This document shows positions 36,963 to 46,636 of a DNA stretch of 64,000 nt, piece by piece (position 1 is the first letter of the stretch; each line of letters opens with the position of its first letter). The stretch lies in assembly GCF_003202435.1 (NCBI RefSeq), contig NZ_QJHK01000009.1, positions 115,305 through 179,304 of the forward strand. The letters are read 5' to 3'. The position numbers were made by a program, and so were the translations under genes. A model generated the notes under the pieces. That model was given only the letters and a program-made list of their open reading frames with translations. It was not told where the DNA came from and searched no databases. The stretch comes from Flavobacterium cheongpyeongense. GTDB lineage: Bacteria; Bacteroidota; Bacteroidia; Flavobacteriales; Flavobacteriaceae.

Positions 36963-37643
36963 TTAGCTGGCTTCTTTTTTTAATCCCTTAATATCCTTTA
37001 AAAAAATCAGCTTTCCTTTTAATTCGATCAGCCCTGATTTTTTAAACTCAGAAAGCATTCGGATGCAACTCTCGGTGGCTGTACCGATCATTCCGGCTAA
37101 TTCCTCTCTTGATAATTGCACTTTTAAGGATTGATCAGCATTTACACCAAAAGTGTCACTAAGATATAATAACTTTTCAGCCAATCTTTCCTTAACAGTT
37201 TTCTGTACCATATCCACAGTATGCTCATCCGCATGTTTCAAATCATCACAAACAGACTGCATTAAGTTCATTGAAAACTGATTGTTATTATTAAAAAATT
37301 GAATGATTTCAGATTTTGGAATAAAACAGACTTCCATATCAGCAATTGCTGTAGCCGACAAGTTTGCAGGTTCATTGCTGATCATTGAACGTTGCCCCAG
37401 AAGTTCACCTGACTTTACAAGTTTAACAATCTGGTCCCTTCCATTGGCACTTAATTTAGAAAGTTTTCCAATACCATCTTTTATACAGAAAACCCCATTA
37501 ATTACTTCTCCTTCCTCTATTATAGCCTCCCCTTTTTTAATTACCTGAGTGCTTTTACTATTTGCCAATTGTATGATTTGCTCTTTGTTTAGTGCTTTCA
37601 ATGCACTAAGCTGTCTTACAATACATTGATCGCATTTATTCAT
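36963..37643 (-). CDS. Crp/Fnr-family transcription regulator, copy 1
   Basis: A 226-aa protein starting at MNKCDQCIVRQL (ATG 37643; an in-frame upstream ATG at 37661 is possible). It has a cyclic-nucleotide-type beta-barrel (KGEAIIEEGEVINGVFCIKDG) and a C-terminal helix-turn-helix (LSREELAGMIGTATESCIRML). The N-terminal CDQC pair recalls Fnr, but only part of the E. coli Fnr cysteine set is present. Convergent with nadA (5 bases apart). Candidate regulator of the Fnr-type boxes. Confidence 0.8.
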   Translation of the reverse strand: MNKCDQCIVRQLSALKALNKEQIIQLANSKSTQVIKKGEAIIEEGEVINGVFCIKDGIGKLSKLSANGRDQIVKLVKSGELLGQRSMISNEPANLSATAIADMEVCFIPKSEIIQFFNNNNQFSMNLMQSVCDDLKHADEHTVDMVQKTVKERLAEKLLYLSDTFGVNADQSLKVQLSREELAGMIGTATESCIRMLSEFKKSGLIELKGKLIFLKDIKGLKKEAS

Positions 37644-37894
37644 AGTAATTTTTTGCTGCAAAAGTAGAATAATTAGAGTTATTACACTACATTACTTGAA
37701 AAATTTGAATAATTTTCTTTTCCAGCGAAATTATTATTTAAGATTGATAAAGTGGCTACTGGCATATCGATGTCATCTTAAATCCAGAAAGTAGTTAAAC
37801 GAATCGACCCTGCCAGGATATCATGTTTGATAATTAGCGTAACTAGAAAATTTCAGAATATGAGTCAATTTGTGCAAGGAATTCAATTAATCGT

Positions 37895-39259
37895 TTAGAC
37901 TGTCATTGAAAAAAGATTAGTTTCGGGAGATTTTCTTTTCAAATGCAAATCGAAAGCCATACAAATATTACGGACGAAAGGTCTGCCTGCATCTGTGATC
38001 TTGATTCTATTTTCTTCGATAATTACCAGATTATCATTTTCCAATTCCTTTAAATCGGATAAAACACTTTGTAATTCGTCAAAATAAAAAGCCTTATCAT
38101 TCCACGAAGTTTCAAATTGACAAGTTAAATTGAGAATATGTTTGCGAATAATTAAATCCTCCTTGTCAAGTATATGCCCTTTGACAACAGGTAGTTGGTC
38201 GCACTCCAATAGTTGATAATATTCTTCCAATCTCTTTGTATTTTGCGCAAAACTGTACCAGCTGTCACTGATAGCTGAAACTCCCAATCCAATCATTAAC
38301 TGGGTTTTTGAAGAGCTATATCCCATAAAATTTCGATGCAATTCCCCATTATGACCAGCCTTATACAAACTATCAGAAGCTAAAGCAAAGTGATCCATCC
38401 CAATTTCATGATAGCCGTTTTGAGAAAGCAGGTTTTTTCCTGTTTCATATAATGTTCGTTTTTCGATGTCTTTTGGAAGGTCGGCTTCATTGAATCCACG
38501 TTGTCCATTTCCTTTGATCCAGGGCGTATGCGCATAGCTGTAAAAAGCCAATCGATCTGGTTTTAAAGAATTTGTCTTTTCGATGGTGTCCACAATGTTT
38601 TCAATTGTTTGAAAAGGCAATCCAAAAATAATATCGTGTCCAATTGAGGTATAACCAATTTCTTTTGCCCAAAAGGTGACTTTTGCCACATTGTGAAATG
38701 GCTGAATTCTGTGAATGGCTTTCTGGACTTTTTCAGCGTAGTCCTGAACGCCAAAACTTACTCTGCGAAATCCTAAATTATATAATTTTTTAAGCTGCTC
38801 ATAAGTAGTATTGTTGGGATGGCCTTCAAAACTGAACTCATGACTTTCAGCTTTATCGGCTAGACTAAAAATACCGTTTATAAGTTTTTCTAAATTATCT
38901 GATGAGAAAAAAGTAGGAGTTCCGCCTCCCAGATGAATTTCTTTTATGATTGGTCTTTCAGAAGCCAGTCCACAGTAAATACTCCATTCTTTTAAAACAG
39001 CGATGATGTATTTTTCTTCTACTGAATGATTTTTAGTAATTCGTTTGTTGCATCCGCAAAAAGTGCACAAACTTTCACAAAAAGGCAAATGAATATATAG
39101 GCTGATCCCATTTTGTGAATTGCTCTCCAAAAATGATTTTTGAAAAGAAATCTTCCATTCCTCTATTGAAAAAAGTATTTCATTCCAGTACGGAACAGTT
39201 GGATAACTGGTATATCTGGGACCTGGAACATTATATTTTTGAATTAAAGACTTTGACAT
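37895..39259 (-). CDS. hemN: Oxygen-independent coproporphyrinogen III oxidase
   Basis: A 454-aa radical SAM enzyme with the HemN motif PFCESLCTFCGCNKR (CxxxCxxC) and GGGTPTFF. Segments SFGVQDYAEKVQKAIHRIQP and IGMDHFAL are typical of HemN. It makes protoporphyrinogen for heme without oxygen, needed for the c- and b-type cytochromes of denitrification. An Fnr-type box lies 120 bases upstream. Confidence 0.95.
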   Translation of the reverse strand: MSKSLIQKYNVPGPRYTSYPTVPYWNEILFSIEEWKISFQKSFLESNSQNGISLYIHLPFCESLCTFCGCNKRITKNHSVEEKYIIAVLKEWSIYCGLASERPIIKEIHLGGGTPTFFSSDNLEKLINGIFSLADKAESHEFSFEGHPNNTTYEQLKKLYNLGFRRVSFGVQDYAEKVQKAIHRIQPFHNVAKVTFWAKEIGYTSIGHDIIFGLPFQTIENIVDTIEKTNSLKPDRLAFYSYAHTPWIKGNGQRGFNEADLPKDIEKRTLYETGKNLLSQNGYHEIGMDHFALASDSLYKAGHNGELHRNFMGYSSSKTQLMIGLGVSAISDSWYSFAQNTKRLEEYYQLLECDQLPVVKGHILDKEDLIIRKHILNLTCQFETSWNDKAFYFDELQSVLSDLKELENDNLVIIEENRIKITDAGRPFVRNICMAFDLHLKRKSPETNLFSMTV

Positions 39260-39379
39260 AATTTTAATTTTAGAAATTAGGAAGAAAATGAAATAGAACT
39301 TTTTTTAATTGAAATGAATCTTTTTAGCTATTACCATTCTAATGCATTACAAATATCCGAAGTATACTGCTTTTGTAAT

Positions 39380-39393
39380 ATGATAAATATCAT
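39380..39393. promoter_or_regulatory. Fnr-type box upstream of hemN
   Basis: ATGATAAATATCAT, a perfect ATGAT-N4-ATCAT palindrome. It is in the 382-base divergent region between hemN and the second crp-like gene, 120 bases from hemN and 248 from the crp-like start. The rest of the region is AT-rich with no other clear element. Confidence 0.65.
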
Positions 39394-39641
39394 AACACTG
39401 CAGATTACACAATGACTTCCAAAAGATTAGCTACCAGTTTAAATTAAAAATATCTTTTTATAAATCTTTAATTTAACACCTATTCTAGCTACAACAAAAC
39501 TTTCAAAACCTAATATTTATCATGTTTTTTTTATACCTGATTTCTTTTCTTTGCTTAAAACAAATAACACCGCATTTATGAAAATCAATAATAACCGCAG
39601 CCACTTTCTTCAAGCGATGAAATATTTAGCATCATTTATAA

Positions 39642-40259
39642 ATGCATATAACTTTAGAAAAAATGCATATTGATACAGATTTGCTATTCACTTGGGGGGC
39701 TGTTGCAAAAAAAACACCCAAAAACTGTATCATATTTTATGAAAACGATCCTCCCCTATACTTCTATCAGATTCTTGAGGGGACTGTAAAAATGACCTAT
39801 ACCAATGAAGACGGAAAAGACCTGACAGTAGGAATTTTTGAAAATGGAAGCAGTTTTGGCGAACCGCCCCTCTTTATTGATCAGCCTTATCCAGCCTCAG
39901 CAGTAGCACAGACCGATTGTGTGCTCTTAAAACTTTCAAAAGCCAACTTCTTTTTGCTTCTTGAAGAAAATCCAAAAATCCAATCGAAAATATTAAAAGT
40001 CTTTGCCTGGAGAATTTACAATAAAATAGTATTTTCAAAAAATATAATTAATCATAAACCTGAGTATCGGGTACAGTATTTTCTCGATAATTTAAAAAAA
40101 CAGCAGAATATTCCCCCAAATCAAAGACTGAAAATTCAGTATACCCGTCAGGAAATTGCAGATTTTACCGGTTTGCGTGTTGAGACGGTCATTCGGACAA
40201 TTTCTACTATGAATAAGAAAAAAAAAATAGAAATTATAGATCATAAAATATTTTATTGA
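39642..40259 (+). CDS. Crp/Fnr-family transcription regulator, copy 2
   Basis: A 205-aa protein with the cyclic-nucleotide-binding-like barrel (EGTVKMTYTNEDGKDLTVGIF) and a C-terminal helix-turn-helix (YTRQEIADFTGLRVETVIRT). The recognition helix ...RVETVIR keeps the Glu and Arg that contact TTGAT/TGTGA-type half-sites. No N-terminal Cys motif, so it probably senses something other than an Fe-S cluster, such as heme-bound NO or a nucleotide. ATG at 39642; a second Met at residue 8 is possible. Confidence 0.8.
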   Translation: MHITLEKMHIDTDLLFTWGAVAKKTPKNCIIFYENDPPLYFYQILEGTVKMTYTNEDGKDLTVGIFENGSSFGEPPLFIDQPYPASAVAQTDCVLLKLSKANFFLLLEENPKIQSKILKVFAWRIYNKIVFSKNIINHKPEYRVQYFLDNLKKQQNIPPNQRLKIQYTRQEIADFTGLRVETVIRTISTMNKKKKIEIIDHKIFY

Positions 40260-40281
40260 AATTTCGTAAATACTTTAATAT

Positions 40282-40295
40282 ATGATTCAGATCAT
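40282..40295. promoter_or_regulatory. Fnr-type box in the gap after the second crp gene
   Basis: ATGATTCAGATCAT (ATGAT-N4-ATCAT). It is 23 bases past the crp-like stop codon and points at no annotated start, only at a tiny frame at 40336 that ends just before a terminator. Confidence 0.55.
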
Positions 40296-40335
40296 ATATC
40301 TTTTTTAAATATTTTCCTTTCTTTGTGGAGGTTAA

Positions 40336-40371
40336 ATGAAAATTATTAATTCAGCTCTAATAGCATTTTAA
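40336..40371 (+). other. Tiny 11-codon open frame in a possible small transcript
   Basis: ATG at 40336 follows a GGAGG-like ribosome site and encodes MKIINSALIAF, then stops 9 bases before the strong terminator at 40381. An Fnr-type box lies 40 bases upstream. Together these resemble a small anaerobically controlled transcript. The reverse strand holds only the 3' end region of the nos operon. Confidence 0.35.
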
Positions 40372-40380
40372 TTTTAAAAA

Positions 40381-40401
40381 CGGGCGCTCTTCGAGCGCCC
40401 G
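40381..40401. terminator. Bidirectional terminator between crp copy 2 and the nos operon
   Basis: CGGGCGCTC (40381-40389), loop TTC, GAGCGCCCG (40393-40401): a perfect 9-bp GC-rich stem flanked by A-rich and T-rich runs. It would end the nos operon from the right and any transcript from the left. Confidence 0.85.
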
Positions 40402-40418
40402 TTCTTTACTTTATCACT

Positions 40419-40802
40419 TTATTTTACTACTTTATTCATCATCATTTTTGAAATACTCTGAGCCCTAATCTTTACTTCTGATGCTTTTGGTCCTTCAAAT
40501 AAATCATCAACAGTTTTTTTCCACAACTTATTCCAATGTTTAAAATGAGTTTCAGTTAAGGGGCTTTTCTGATTTAAAAACCGATGCTTCATCATAGGAT
40601 TTCCTTCAAAATTTCCGGAATGAAAAAGGATATTATCCCAAAAATCATACATAATTGGAAGATGTTTTTCCCAATTAACATTGGCGACTTTGGTAAATAA
40701 ATATCCGATAGTAGGATCTGTCTGAACCTTACCATAAAAAGCATCAACCAATATTTTGATATCCTGTCTGCTTTTAATATCTGTTTTTATCTTCTCCTTC
40801 AT
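40419..40802 (-). CDS. Group III truncated hemoglobin
   Basis: A 127-aa globin of the 2-on-2 group III type: RQDIKILVDAFYGKVQTDP at the N-terminus, FWDNILFHSGNFEGNPMMKH in the middle with the proximal His region. It is the last gene of the nos operon, 23 bases after nosY, and ends just before the bidirectional terminator. It likely binds NO or oxygen and protects NosZ or other enzymes. Confidence 0.85.
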   Translation of the reverse strand: MKEKIKTDIKSRQDIKILVDAFYGKVQTDPTIGYLFTKVANVNWEKHLPIMYDFWDNILFHSGNFEGNPMMKHRFLNQKSPLTETHFKHWNKLWKKTVDDLFEGPKASEVKIRAQSISKMMMNKVVK

Positions 40803-40825
40803 AATCTGGTATTAAATAGTAATCG

Positions 40826-41593
40826 TTAAAGATCTTTTTTATTGAATTTTCTGACTGAAATAAAAAAAGGTATCGCAATCCATAAAATCAATAGAAAAAA
40901 AGAGATAATCAATCCAATAGTTGTCCCAAAAAAATCTTTAAAAATTGCGCCTGTGTAACCCATCATAGCTGACTGATCAAGATGTAAAAGAATCTGAATA
41001 CGTGCAAGATCTATTGGGCTCAGGGCTGTTACCCCCACCATTGCCTCTTCAATAGGATACTCGGCAAACTGAAACAACAGAAATAAAACCAAAGCGTCAA
41101 ATAGTATTGCAAAATACATCCAAAACATAATCGCTACACCAATTCCTTTTGCTTTATCACGAGTCAAAATACAGCTCAAAAAAGCTAAAGACACAAAAAC
41201 AGCCGAGATTAAACATCCTGACAAAAGCATCATAACACCTGAAGCATCAGGCGCATTAATTACAAGGGGAATTCCCGCACCCAGCAAAAAAGCCAAAACC
41301 ATTGCAATGGAAAGCCCGGCAAATAAACTGATCCATATTTTTTTTCGCCTTATTGGCTGGCTGAGCAACAGTTCAATAAATTCAGAACTGTTATAAAGAT
41401 ATATTGTCGAAAAAAGTATCGAAACTAATGGAACTGTAAATAAAATTACATTCAGAATTGTCAGCAGCCCTTTAGCAGAATTATCTTCCAGACCAAAAGA
41501 TCCCCAGGAGAGCAAGGCCAAAACAAAAGTGTAACTCAGAACGATCTTATTTTTAAGAATATCCAACAATACAATTTTAATGATCCTGTTCAT
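40826..41593 (-). CDS. nosY: NosY-like ABC transporter permease
   Basis: A 255-aa integral membrane protein with about six helices, typical of NosY. It overlaps nosF by 17 bases. With NosF and NosD it drives maturation of the NosZ CuZ center, probably by moving a sulfur or metal compound across the membrane. Confidence 0.85.
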   Translation of the reverse strand: MNRIIKIVLLDILKNKIVLSYTFVLALLSWGSFGLEDNSAKGLLTILNVILFTVPLVSILFSTIYLYNSSEFIELLLSQPIRRKKIWISLFAGLSIAMVLAFLLGAGIPLVINAPDASGVMMLLSGCLISAVFVSLAFLSCILTRDKAKGIGVAIMFWMYFAILFDALVLFLLFQFAEYPIEEAMVGVTALSPIDLARIQILLHLDQSAMMGYTGAIFKDFFGTTIGLIISFFLLILWIAIPFFISVRKFNKKDL

Positions 41594-42299
41594 GACTCTT
41601 TTGCTTTAAAATTTTAGATATGGCTTTTGAAATTTTGATTTCACCCGTTGATTCAAGCAGTTCGTTTATATTTCTATGAAAATGCACTTTACCTTCCTGC
41701 ATAAAAATAATCTGGGTAATCATATCGTCAAGTTCGCTTAACAAATGAGAGGTAATCAAAATTAATTTTCCTTTTTCCTTTTCTTTAATAATTTTCTCCT
41801 TCAGGATTTCTGATGCCAGGGGATCCAATCCTGCAGTTGGCTCATCAAGTATAAGGACGTCAGGGTTAAAAAGAAAGGCTAATGTTGCACTTACTTTTTG
41901 GGTTGTTCCGCCGGAAAGCGTGCGCATTTGTTTATCATCCATCTTATCAAGTTTAAAAGCTTTAATTAAATCTTCATCCAGAATGTCTTTCGAATTCCTG
42001 ATTTGCTTGATCATGGCAATGATTTGGCCAATAGTCATATGATCTGGATAGCGGCCTATCTGAGGCATATAGCCAATATTATTTCTATATTCAAACTTTC
42101 TAAGAATAGATTCTTTATTGAATAAAATATCACCGCTGTCTGGTAAAACCATTCCCAGGATGGATTTTATCAAGGTCGTTTTTCCACAACCATTTGGACC
42201 AATAAGTGCAATGCACTCGCCTGCATTAAATTTCAGGTTTACATTTTGCAATACCTGAAGCTTGCCAAATTTTTTGTTTATATTTTGTAAAGTAATCAT
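41577..42299 (-). CDS. nosF: NosF-like ABC transporter ATPase
   Basis: A 240-aa ABC ATPase with Walker A GPNGCGKTT (about residues 34-42), signature LSGGT and Walker B LILDEPTAGLDP. It is part of the nosDFY cassette for NosZ maturation, overlapping nosD by 4 bases and nosY by 17. Confidence 0.9.
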   Translation of the reverse strand: MITLQNINKKFGKLQVLQNVNLKFNAGECIALIGPNGCGKTTLIKSILGMVLPDSGDILFNKESILRKFEYRNNIGYMPQIGRYPDHMTIGQIIAMIKQIRNSKDILDEDLIKAFKLDKMDDKQMRTLSGGTTQKVSATLAFLFNPDVLILDEPTAGLDPLASEILKEKIIKEKEKGKLILITSHLLSELDDMITQIIFMQEGKVHFHRNINELLESTGEIKISKAISKILKQKSHEQDH

Positions 42300-43528
42300 A
42301 ACACAAGAGATTTCATTTCGGGGGTTTGGTCAACAAAATTATCCGGGGTAATACTTGGCAGAATCTTTTCTGACTTATCAAGAAGCGTAATCATAAAGCT
42401 CCTGAATAATAACATTGCAGAGGGATTGTTTTCTGTAAGCACTGCAAAAAGGCTCAAAGGGTGAAAAGGTACATCTCCAATTCCGTCCTTATTAAGGTCA
42501 TAACCTTCATATTTATCCCAATAATTATTATTGAAATGGTTAAGAACTAAACTACCATTGGTGCTTATATCAAATGTATTGGCGATAAAATTATTAAAGG
42601 AAATTTCGTTTTCCATACAGCTTGCCTGAATTTTCATACCCCACCCGTTATCTCTAAAAATATTTTTTGAGAGGGCTACCCGGCTGGTTCCTTCCATATA
42701 AATTCCCGAAGTATTTCTGATGAATTTGTTTCCTATGATGTAACTGTCAGAAATTTCTTTTAGCAATAAACCATACGCGGCATCTCCCCAGTTTTCTGCA
42801 AAATAATTATGGAACATTTTTACATTTTTGGTAAACATGACTGCCACTCCTGCCCCATTATTTTTAAACACATTGGAGATGTACGAATCATCATTAGAAA
42901 ACATAAAATGAAGTCCGTATCGAATATTACTCTTTGATATGTTCCTCCAAATAATAGAATTAGACACAAATTCAAAGTAAATCCCGTCCCGATGTCCTGA
43001 GACTTGGTTTCCGACAATTTGCAGGTTTTCACTTTTCCAGCAATGAATGCCATTCCCAATACGCTGCTCTTGTTTTTGATGGGCTTTTATTGTGTTATTT
43101 TTTATAATACAGCCAATTCCTTTTTGAACATAAATACCAAAAAAATTATTCTCCAGAATATTTTCTTTTATGGTAACCCCTGTTTTGTTATATATTTTAA
43201 TACCGCAGGGATCATTCAGGGAGGCATACCCTGAATTTATGACTTTAAAACCTGCAATGGTTACACTATCAGCTTTGATAGAAACCACTTCATATTTTTT
43301 TTGGCCATCGAGGATAGGAAAGCCAATTCCCTGCAGTATTATTTTTTTATCTATCACTATGTTTCCTTCTCTATAAACACCTTTGTAAACCAACACCGTA
43401 TCGCCGGGATTGGCCAGTTGTATAGCTTTTTTTATGGTTTTTATGGCTCTATTTTTTCCTACTTCAATCTTTTGAGAATGAAGACAGGTAAAAAAAAATG
43501 AGAAGCAAAGACAGAGAAGTATTTTCAT
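42296..43528 (-). CDS. nosD: NosD-like periplasmic right-handed beta-helix protein
   Basis: A 410-aa exported protein (signal MKILLCLCFSFFFTCLHS) made of parallel beta-helix repeats (IKNNTIKAHQ, VGNQVSGHRDGIYF, GNKFIRNTSGIYMEGTS), as in NosD. It works with NosF/NosY in CuZ assembly of NosZ. It follows the NosL-fusion gene by 36 bases. Confidence 0.9.
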   Translation of the reverse strand: MKILLCLCFSFFFTCLHSQKIEVGKNRAIKTIKKAIQLANPGDTVLVYKGVYREGNIVIDKKIILQGIGFPILDGQKKYEVVSIKADSVTIAGFKVINSGYASLNDPCGIKIYNKTGVTIKENILENNFFGIYVQKGIGCIIKNNTIKAHQKQEQRIGNGIHCWKSENLQIVGNQVSGHRDGIYFEFVSNSIIWRNISKSNIRYGLHFMFSNDDSYISNVFKNNGAGVAVMFTKNVKMFHNYFAENWGDAAYGLLLKEISDSYIIGNKFIRNTSGIYMEGTSRVALSKNIFRDNGWGMKIQASCMENEISFNNFIANTFDISTNGSLVLNHFNNNYWDKYEGYDLNKDGIGDVPFHPLSLFAVLTENNPSAMLLFRSFMITLLDKSEKILPSITPDNFVDQTPEMKSLVL

Positions 43529-43564
43529 GTTTAATTGATTGTAATTAGCATTTTCGTCCCAAAA

Positions 43565-44569
43565 TTATTTTTCTAAAATTGACGCCCATTGTATCTCTGT
43601 TCCCTTTGATTCTGCTCCAAATGCTTGTGATTGGCTTTCAGTGGAGAACGCCGCAATGTTACCATGCATCGGACTTTTTATTGTGCCGCCTGAAATAAAA
43701 AAAGCTTTTTCTGCCTGAATTAGTTCATTTTCCTTTGTATAATCATGTACATAATAACTCTTAACCTTCATATCTGAATGTTCTTTACAATAGTTGACCA
43801 TACAGGCAATATCATCAAACTTATATGCCCGGCCTTTTTGGGTAATAATTTCTGAGCCATATTTACCGTCACTTATTCCCATTTTACAATAATCACAATT
43901 GTCTGTATTTATTTTGATGGAAATTGGTCTATCTCCTGAACATGAAAAAAGAAAAGAAGCAATAATTAAAACGCTAAAAAATTTATTAAATCCTAAAGCT
44001 GATTTCCTCTCTTTAATTATAGCCAGAAAAAGCAAGACACCAACTGTAATGAGCATCCATCCACCTATATCAGGTATAGAATAAGCGCCAAAATTCAGCA
44101 ACTGTTTATAGCCCAGCAATGGAGGCTGGTATGCCATACCTGGAACCCGTATGGCAGCATTCGGGTCTAAATTATGGCCATAGTCGTAATTCCATCTGTA
44201 AAAATCAATAGCAGCTAAAACTCCGAAAAGCACAAAAGAACAAAACAATATATACAAGGAATTTCGCTTAGCATAAAAAGAGCAGCTTAAAGCAATGATG
44301 CCAAACAATCCTAAAATGTAAGGCAGGATTTTAAACTCGATAAAATCTTCGGTATGAAGTGTTTTCATACCTATATAATGATTCAATCCGTTGATAATAT
44401 CTACATCTCCTGCAATTTTTGTGGCATGAAGTTTTAAAACCAAACCTTCAGGATATTGTGGAGCTGTCAGTTCAATTTTCCACATGGGAACAAAAATGGA
44501 CCCTATTAACAGAAAGCCACACACAAAAAGTACTGCTCTTGAAAAAATTGAAAGTATTTTATTTTTCAT
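43565..44569 (-). CDS. nosL: Membrane protein fused to a NosL-type copper chaperone
   Basis: A 334-aa protein. The first ~205 residues form about four membrane helices; residues ~210-334 form a NosL domain, beginning with a lipobox-like FLFSCSGDRP and continuing DNCDYCKMGISDGKYGSEI, a Cys-x2-Cys-x-Met copper site. Standalone NosL is a lipoprotein of ~180 aa, so here the chaperone is fused behind a membrane module. It sits directly after nosZ in the nos operon. Confidence 0.75.
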   Translation of the reverse strand: MKNKILSIFSRAVLFVCGFLLIGSIFVPMWKIELTAPQYPEGLVLKLHATKIAGDVDIINGLNHYIGMKTLHTEDFIEFKILPYILGLFGIIALSCSFYAKRNSLYILFCSFVLFGVLAAIDFYRWNYDYGHNLDPNAAIRVPGMAYQPPLLGYKQLLNFGAYSIPDIGGWMLITVGVLLFLAIIKERKSALGFNKFFSVLIIASFLFSCSGDRPISIKINTDNCDYCKMGISDGKYGSEIITQKGRAYKFDDIACMVNYCKEHSDMKVKSYYVHDYTKENELIQAEKAFFISGGTIKSPMHGNIAAFSTESQSQAFGAESKGTEIQWASILEK

Positions 44570-44625
44570 GATGATTCAAATAAAAAGGGAACAAAGAAAA
44601 CTTTGTCCCCTTCACTGGTTATTAG

Positions 44626-46599
44626 TTATTCCTTTGGTAAATTCGTACCCAAACTATACGTAATTGGCACATTACTTCCTGCAGGTGAAACTCTAACATA
44701 ACCCTGCATTTCCTGATGAAGTGCACTGCAGAAATCCGTGCAATAAAATGGGAAAATTCCTTTTTTCTGAGGAACCCATTTTAGTGTAATCGTTTCTCCG
44801 GGCATGATCAGCAACTCAGCGGTATTTGCTCCTTTAATAGCAAATCCGTGAGGAACGTCCCAATCCTGTTCCAAATTGGTAACGTGGAAATAAACTTCAT
44901 CCCCTACTCGTATACCTTCAATATTATCCGGAGCAAAATGCGAACGGATACAAGTCATATAAACATGTACTTTTTTCCCCTCTCGGATCACTTTGGTTTC
45001 TTTTTCACCTCTTGCAACGTAAGGATGCAGATTATCTGCCATTTTGTAATATTTCAATTGACCGTTATTGCGTATTTTATCAGCTGGAATACCTTGCGCA
45101 TAATGAGGTTCTCCAATGGTTGGATAATCCAATAAAAGCTTCATTTTATCCCCGCTAATGTCAAATAATTGTGCACTTTGCGCTAATTCCGGGCCAGTTG
45201 GTAAAAAGCGGTCTTTAGTGATTTTATTATAAACCACCATATATTTTCCAAATGGTTTCTCTGTATTGCCTCCCGGAATCATTAAATGCCCTGGAGAATA
45301 ATAGGTGGCTTTTCTATCTAAAACTTTTAAATCTTTGATGCTCCATTTTACTACTTCAGAAGAAACAAACATTGTAGTATAGGCATTCCCTTTTCCGTCA
45401 AATTCGGTATGTAGCGGTCCTAAACCCGGTTTTTGAACTTCGCCATGAAGAGCGGCCTCATACTTAACCACAGGAATTCCTGCATAATTACCATCAAATT
45501 GTTTTTTGGCAATAGCATTTTTCAGTTTCGTAAAACTAAATACAGGAATAAGGGCTGCTAGTTTTCCACTTCCAACAATATATTCACCAGTTGGATCAAT
45601 ATCACACCCGTGTGGAGATTTAGGACAGGGAATCATATAACAGATATCTTTCAGTTCAGCAGCATCCAGAATCAATACTTCTTTCTTGATTTCAGATTTA
45701 GCCGTTTGGGTTTTCTCATCCCAGGTATTATGAACATAATTTGCCGGTACACGTTTTCCTTTTCCAGCTTTAATATACTCTTCAGCTTTTTTCCAATTGA
45801 CGGCCATGATAAAATCCTTATCATTTTTAGAAGCGTTTACCTCAAGCAGGGTATTGGCCTGCTCAGTGTTGTAACAGGAGAAAAAGAACCAACCGTGAGA
45901 TTCTTTTTTCCCCGGATGACTAAGATCAAAATTAACACCCGGAGTTACGATCTGAAAAGCAAGATCCAACTCTCCTTCTTTACCCACTTTTACAAAACTA
46001 AGGTGTCCTTTAAAGTTTTTCTTATATGTATTAATGGGTACATCTCCATCGTCATTATCTGCAGGAACGCTAAAACGGCTTGCCCCCACAATATACTCTG
46101 TGTTTTGCGTGATAAAAGGAGAAGAATGGTTTCCTCCACAATTTGGAAGCTCGATTATCTCAGCTGTTTTAAAAGTTTTCAGGTCAATACGTGCAATCCT
46201 TGGCGTATTATTGGCATTGGCAAAAAGCCAGCGCCCGTCAACTTCTCCATTGGTTTGAGATAAATCTAAATGATGCTGATCATCCCACGGGACATAACCA
46301 TGCGAAGTATTCAACATGGCTTTAGTTTCTTCACTGTAACCATAGCCACTTTGTGGATCTTCGGAGAACACCGGCATAACCCTTAACAGTCTACCGCTAG
46401 GAAGTCCATAAACACTTACCTGACCGCTGAAACCACCAGATACAAAATTGTAGAACTCATCATACTTACCTGGAGCAACGTAAACTTTTTGCGCAGCATC
46501 TCCATCGACAGTATCGCTGGAATCCTTGGGCTTGCAGGAAACAAAGAAGGCACAGCCAAACGCAATGGCAAAAATTGATTTTAATAATTTATTTTTCAT
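44626..46599 (-). CDS. nosZ: Nitrous oxide reductase, Sec-type (clade II) NosZ
   Basis: A 657-aa NosZ. The N-terminus is a Sec/lipoprotein signal (lipobox FFVSC) with no Tat motif, which marks clade II. CuZ His residues appear in DQHHLDL, GGNHSSPF, SHGWFF, SPHGCDIDP and GPLHTEFD. The C-terminal CuA site is CTDFCSALHQEM (C620, C624, H628, M631). It reduces N2O to N2. Gene order cytochrome c-nosZ-nosL-nosDFY is seen. Confidence 0.95.
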   Translation of the reverse strand: MKNKLLKSIFAIAFGCAFFVSCKPKDSSDTVDGDAAQKVYVAPGKYDEFYNFVSGGFSGQVSVYGLPSGRLLRVMPVFSEDPQSGYGYSEETKAMLNTSHGYVPWDDQHHLDLSQTNGEVDGRWLFANANNTPRIARIDLKTFKTAEIIELPNCGGNHSSPFITQNTEYIVGASRFSVPADNDDGDVPINTYKKNFKGHLSFVKVGKEGELDLAFQIVTPGVNFDLSHPGKKESHGWFFFSCYNTEQANTLLEVNASKNDKDFIMAVNWKKAEEYIKAGKGKRVPANYVHNTWDEKTQTAKSEIKKEVLILDAAELKDICYMIPCPKSPHGCDIDPTGEYIVGSGKLAALIPVFSFTKLKNAIAKKQFDGNYAGIPVVKYEAALHGEVQKPGLGPLHTEFDGKGNAYTTMFVSSEVVKWSIKDLKVLDRKATYYSPGHLMIPGGNTEKPFGKYMVVYNKITKDRFLPTGPELAQSAQLFDISGDKMKLLLDYPTIGEPHYAQGIPADKIRNNGQLKYYKMADNLHPYVARGEKETKVIREGKKVHVYMTCIRSHFAPDNIEGIRVGDEVYFHVTNLEQDWDVPHGFAIKGANTAELLIMPGETITLKWVPQKKGIFPFYCTDFCSALHQEMQGYVRVSPAGSNVPITYSLGTNLPKE

Positions 46600-46636
46600 A
46601 AGATTCTCATTTAGAATTTTAATTTTTTTATTCTGG

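Noticed and set aside
45610..46263. 217-codon plus-strand frame inside nosZ
   Set aside because: It is opposite to a strongly supported nosZ with all copper ligands; the product is Phe/Ile-rich and unrecognised, so it is a shadow.
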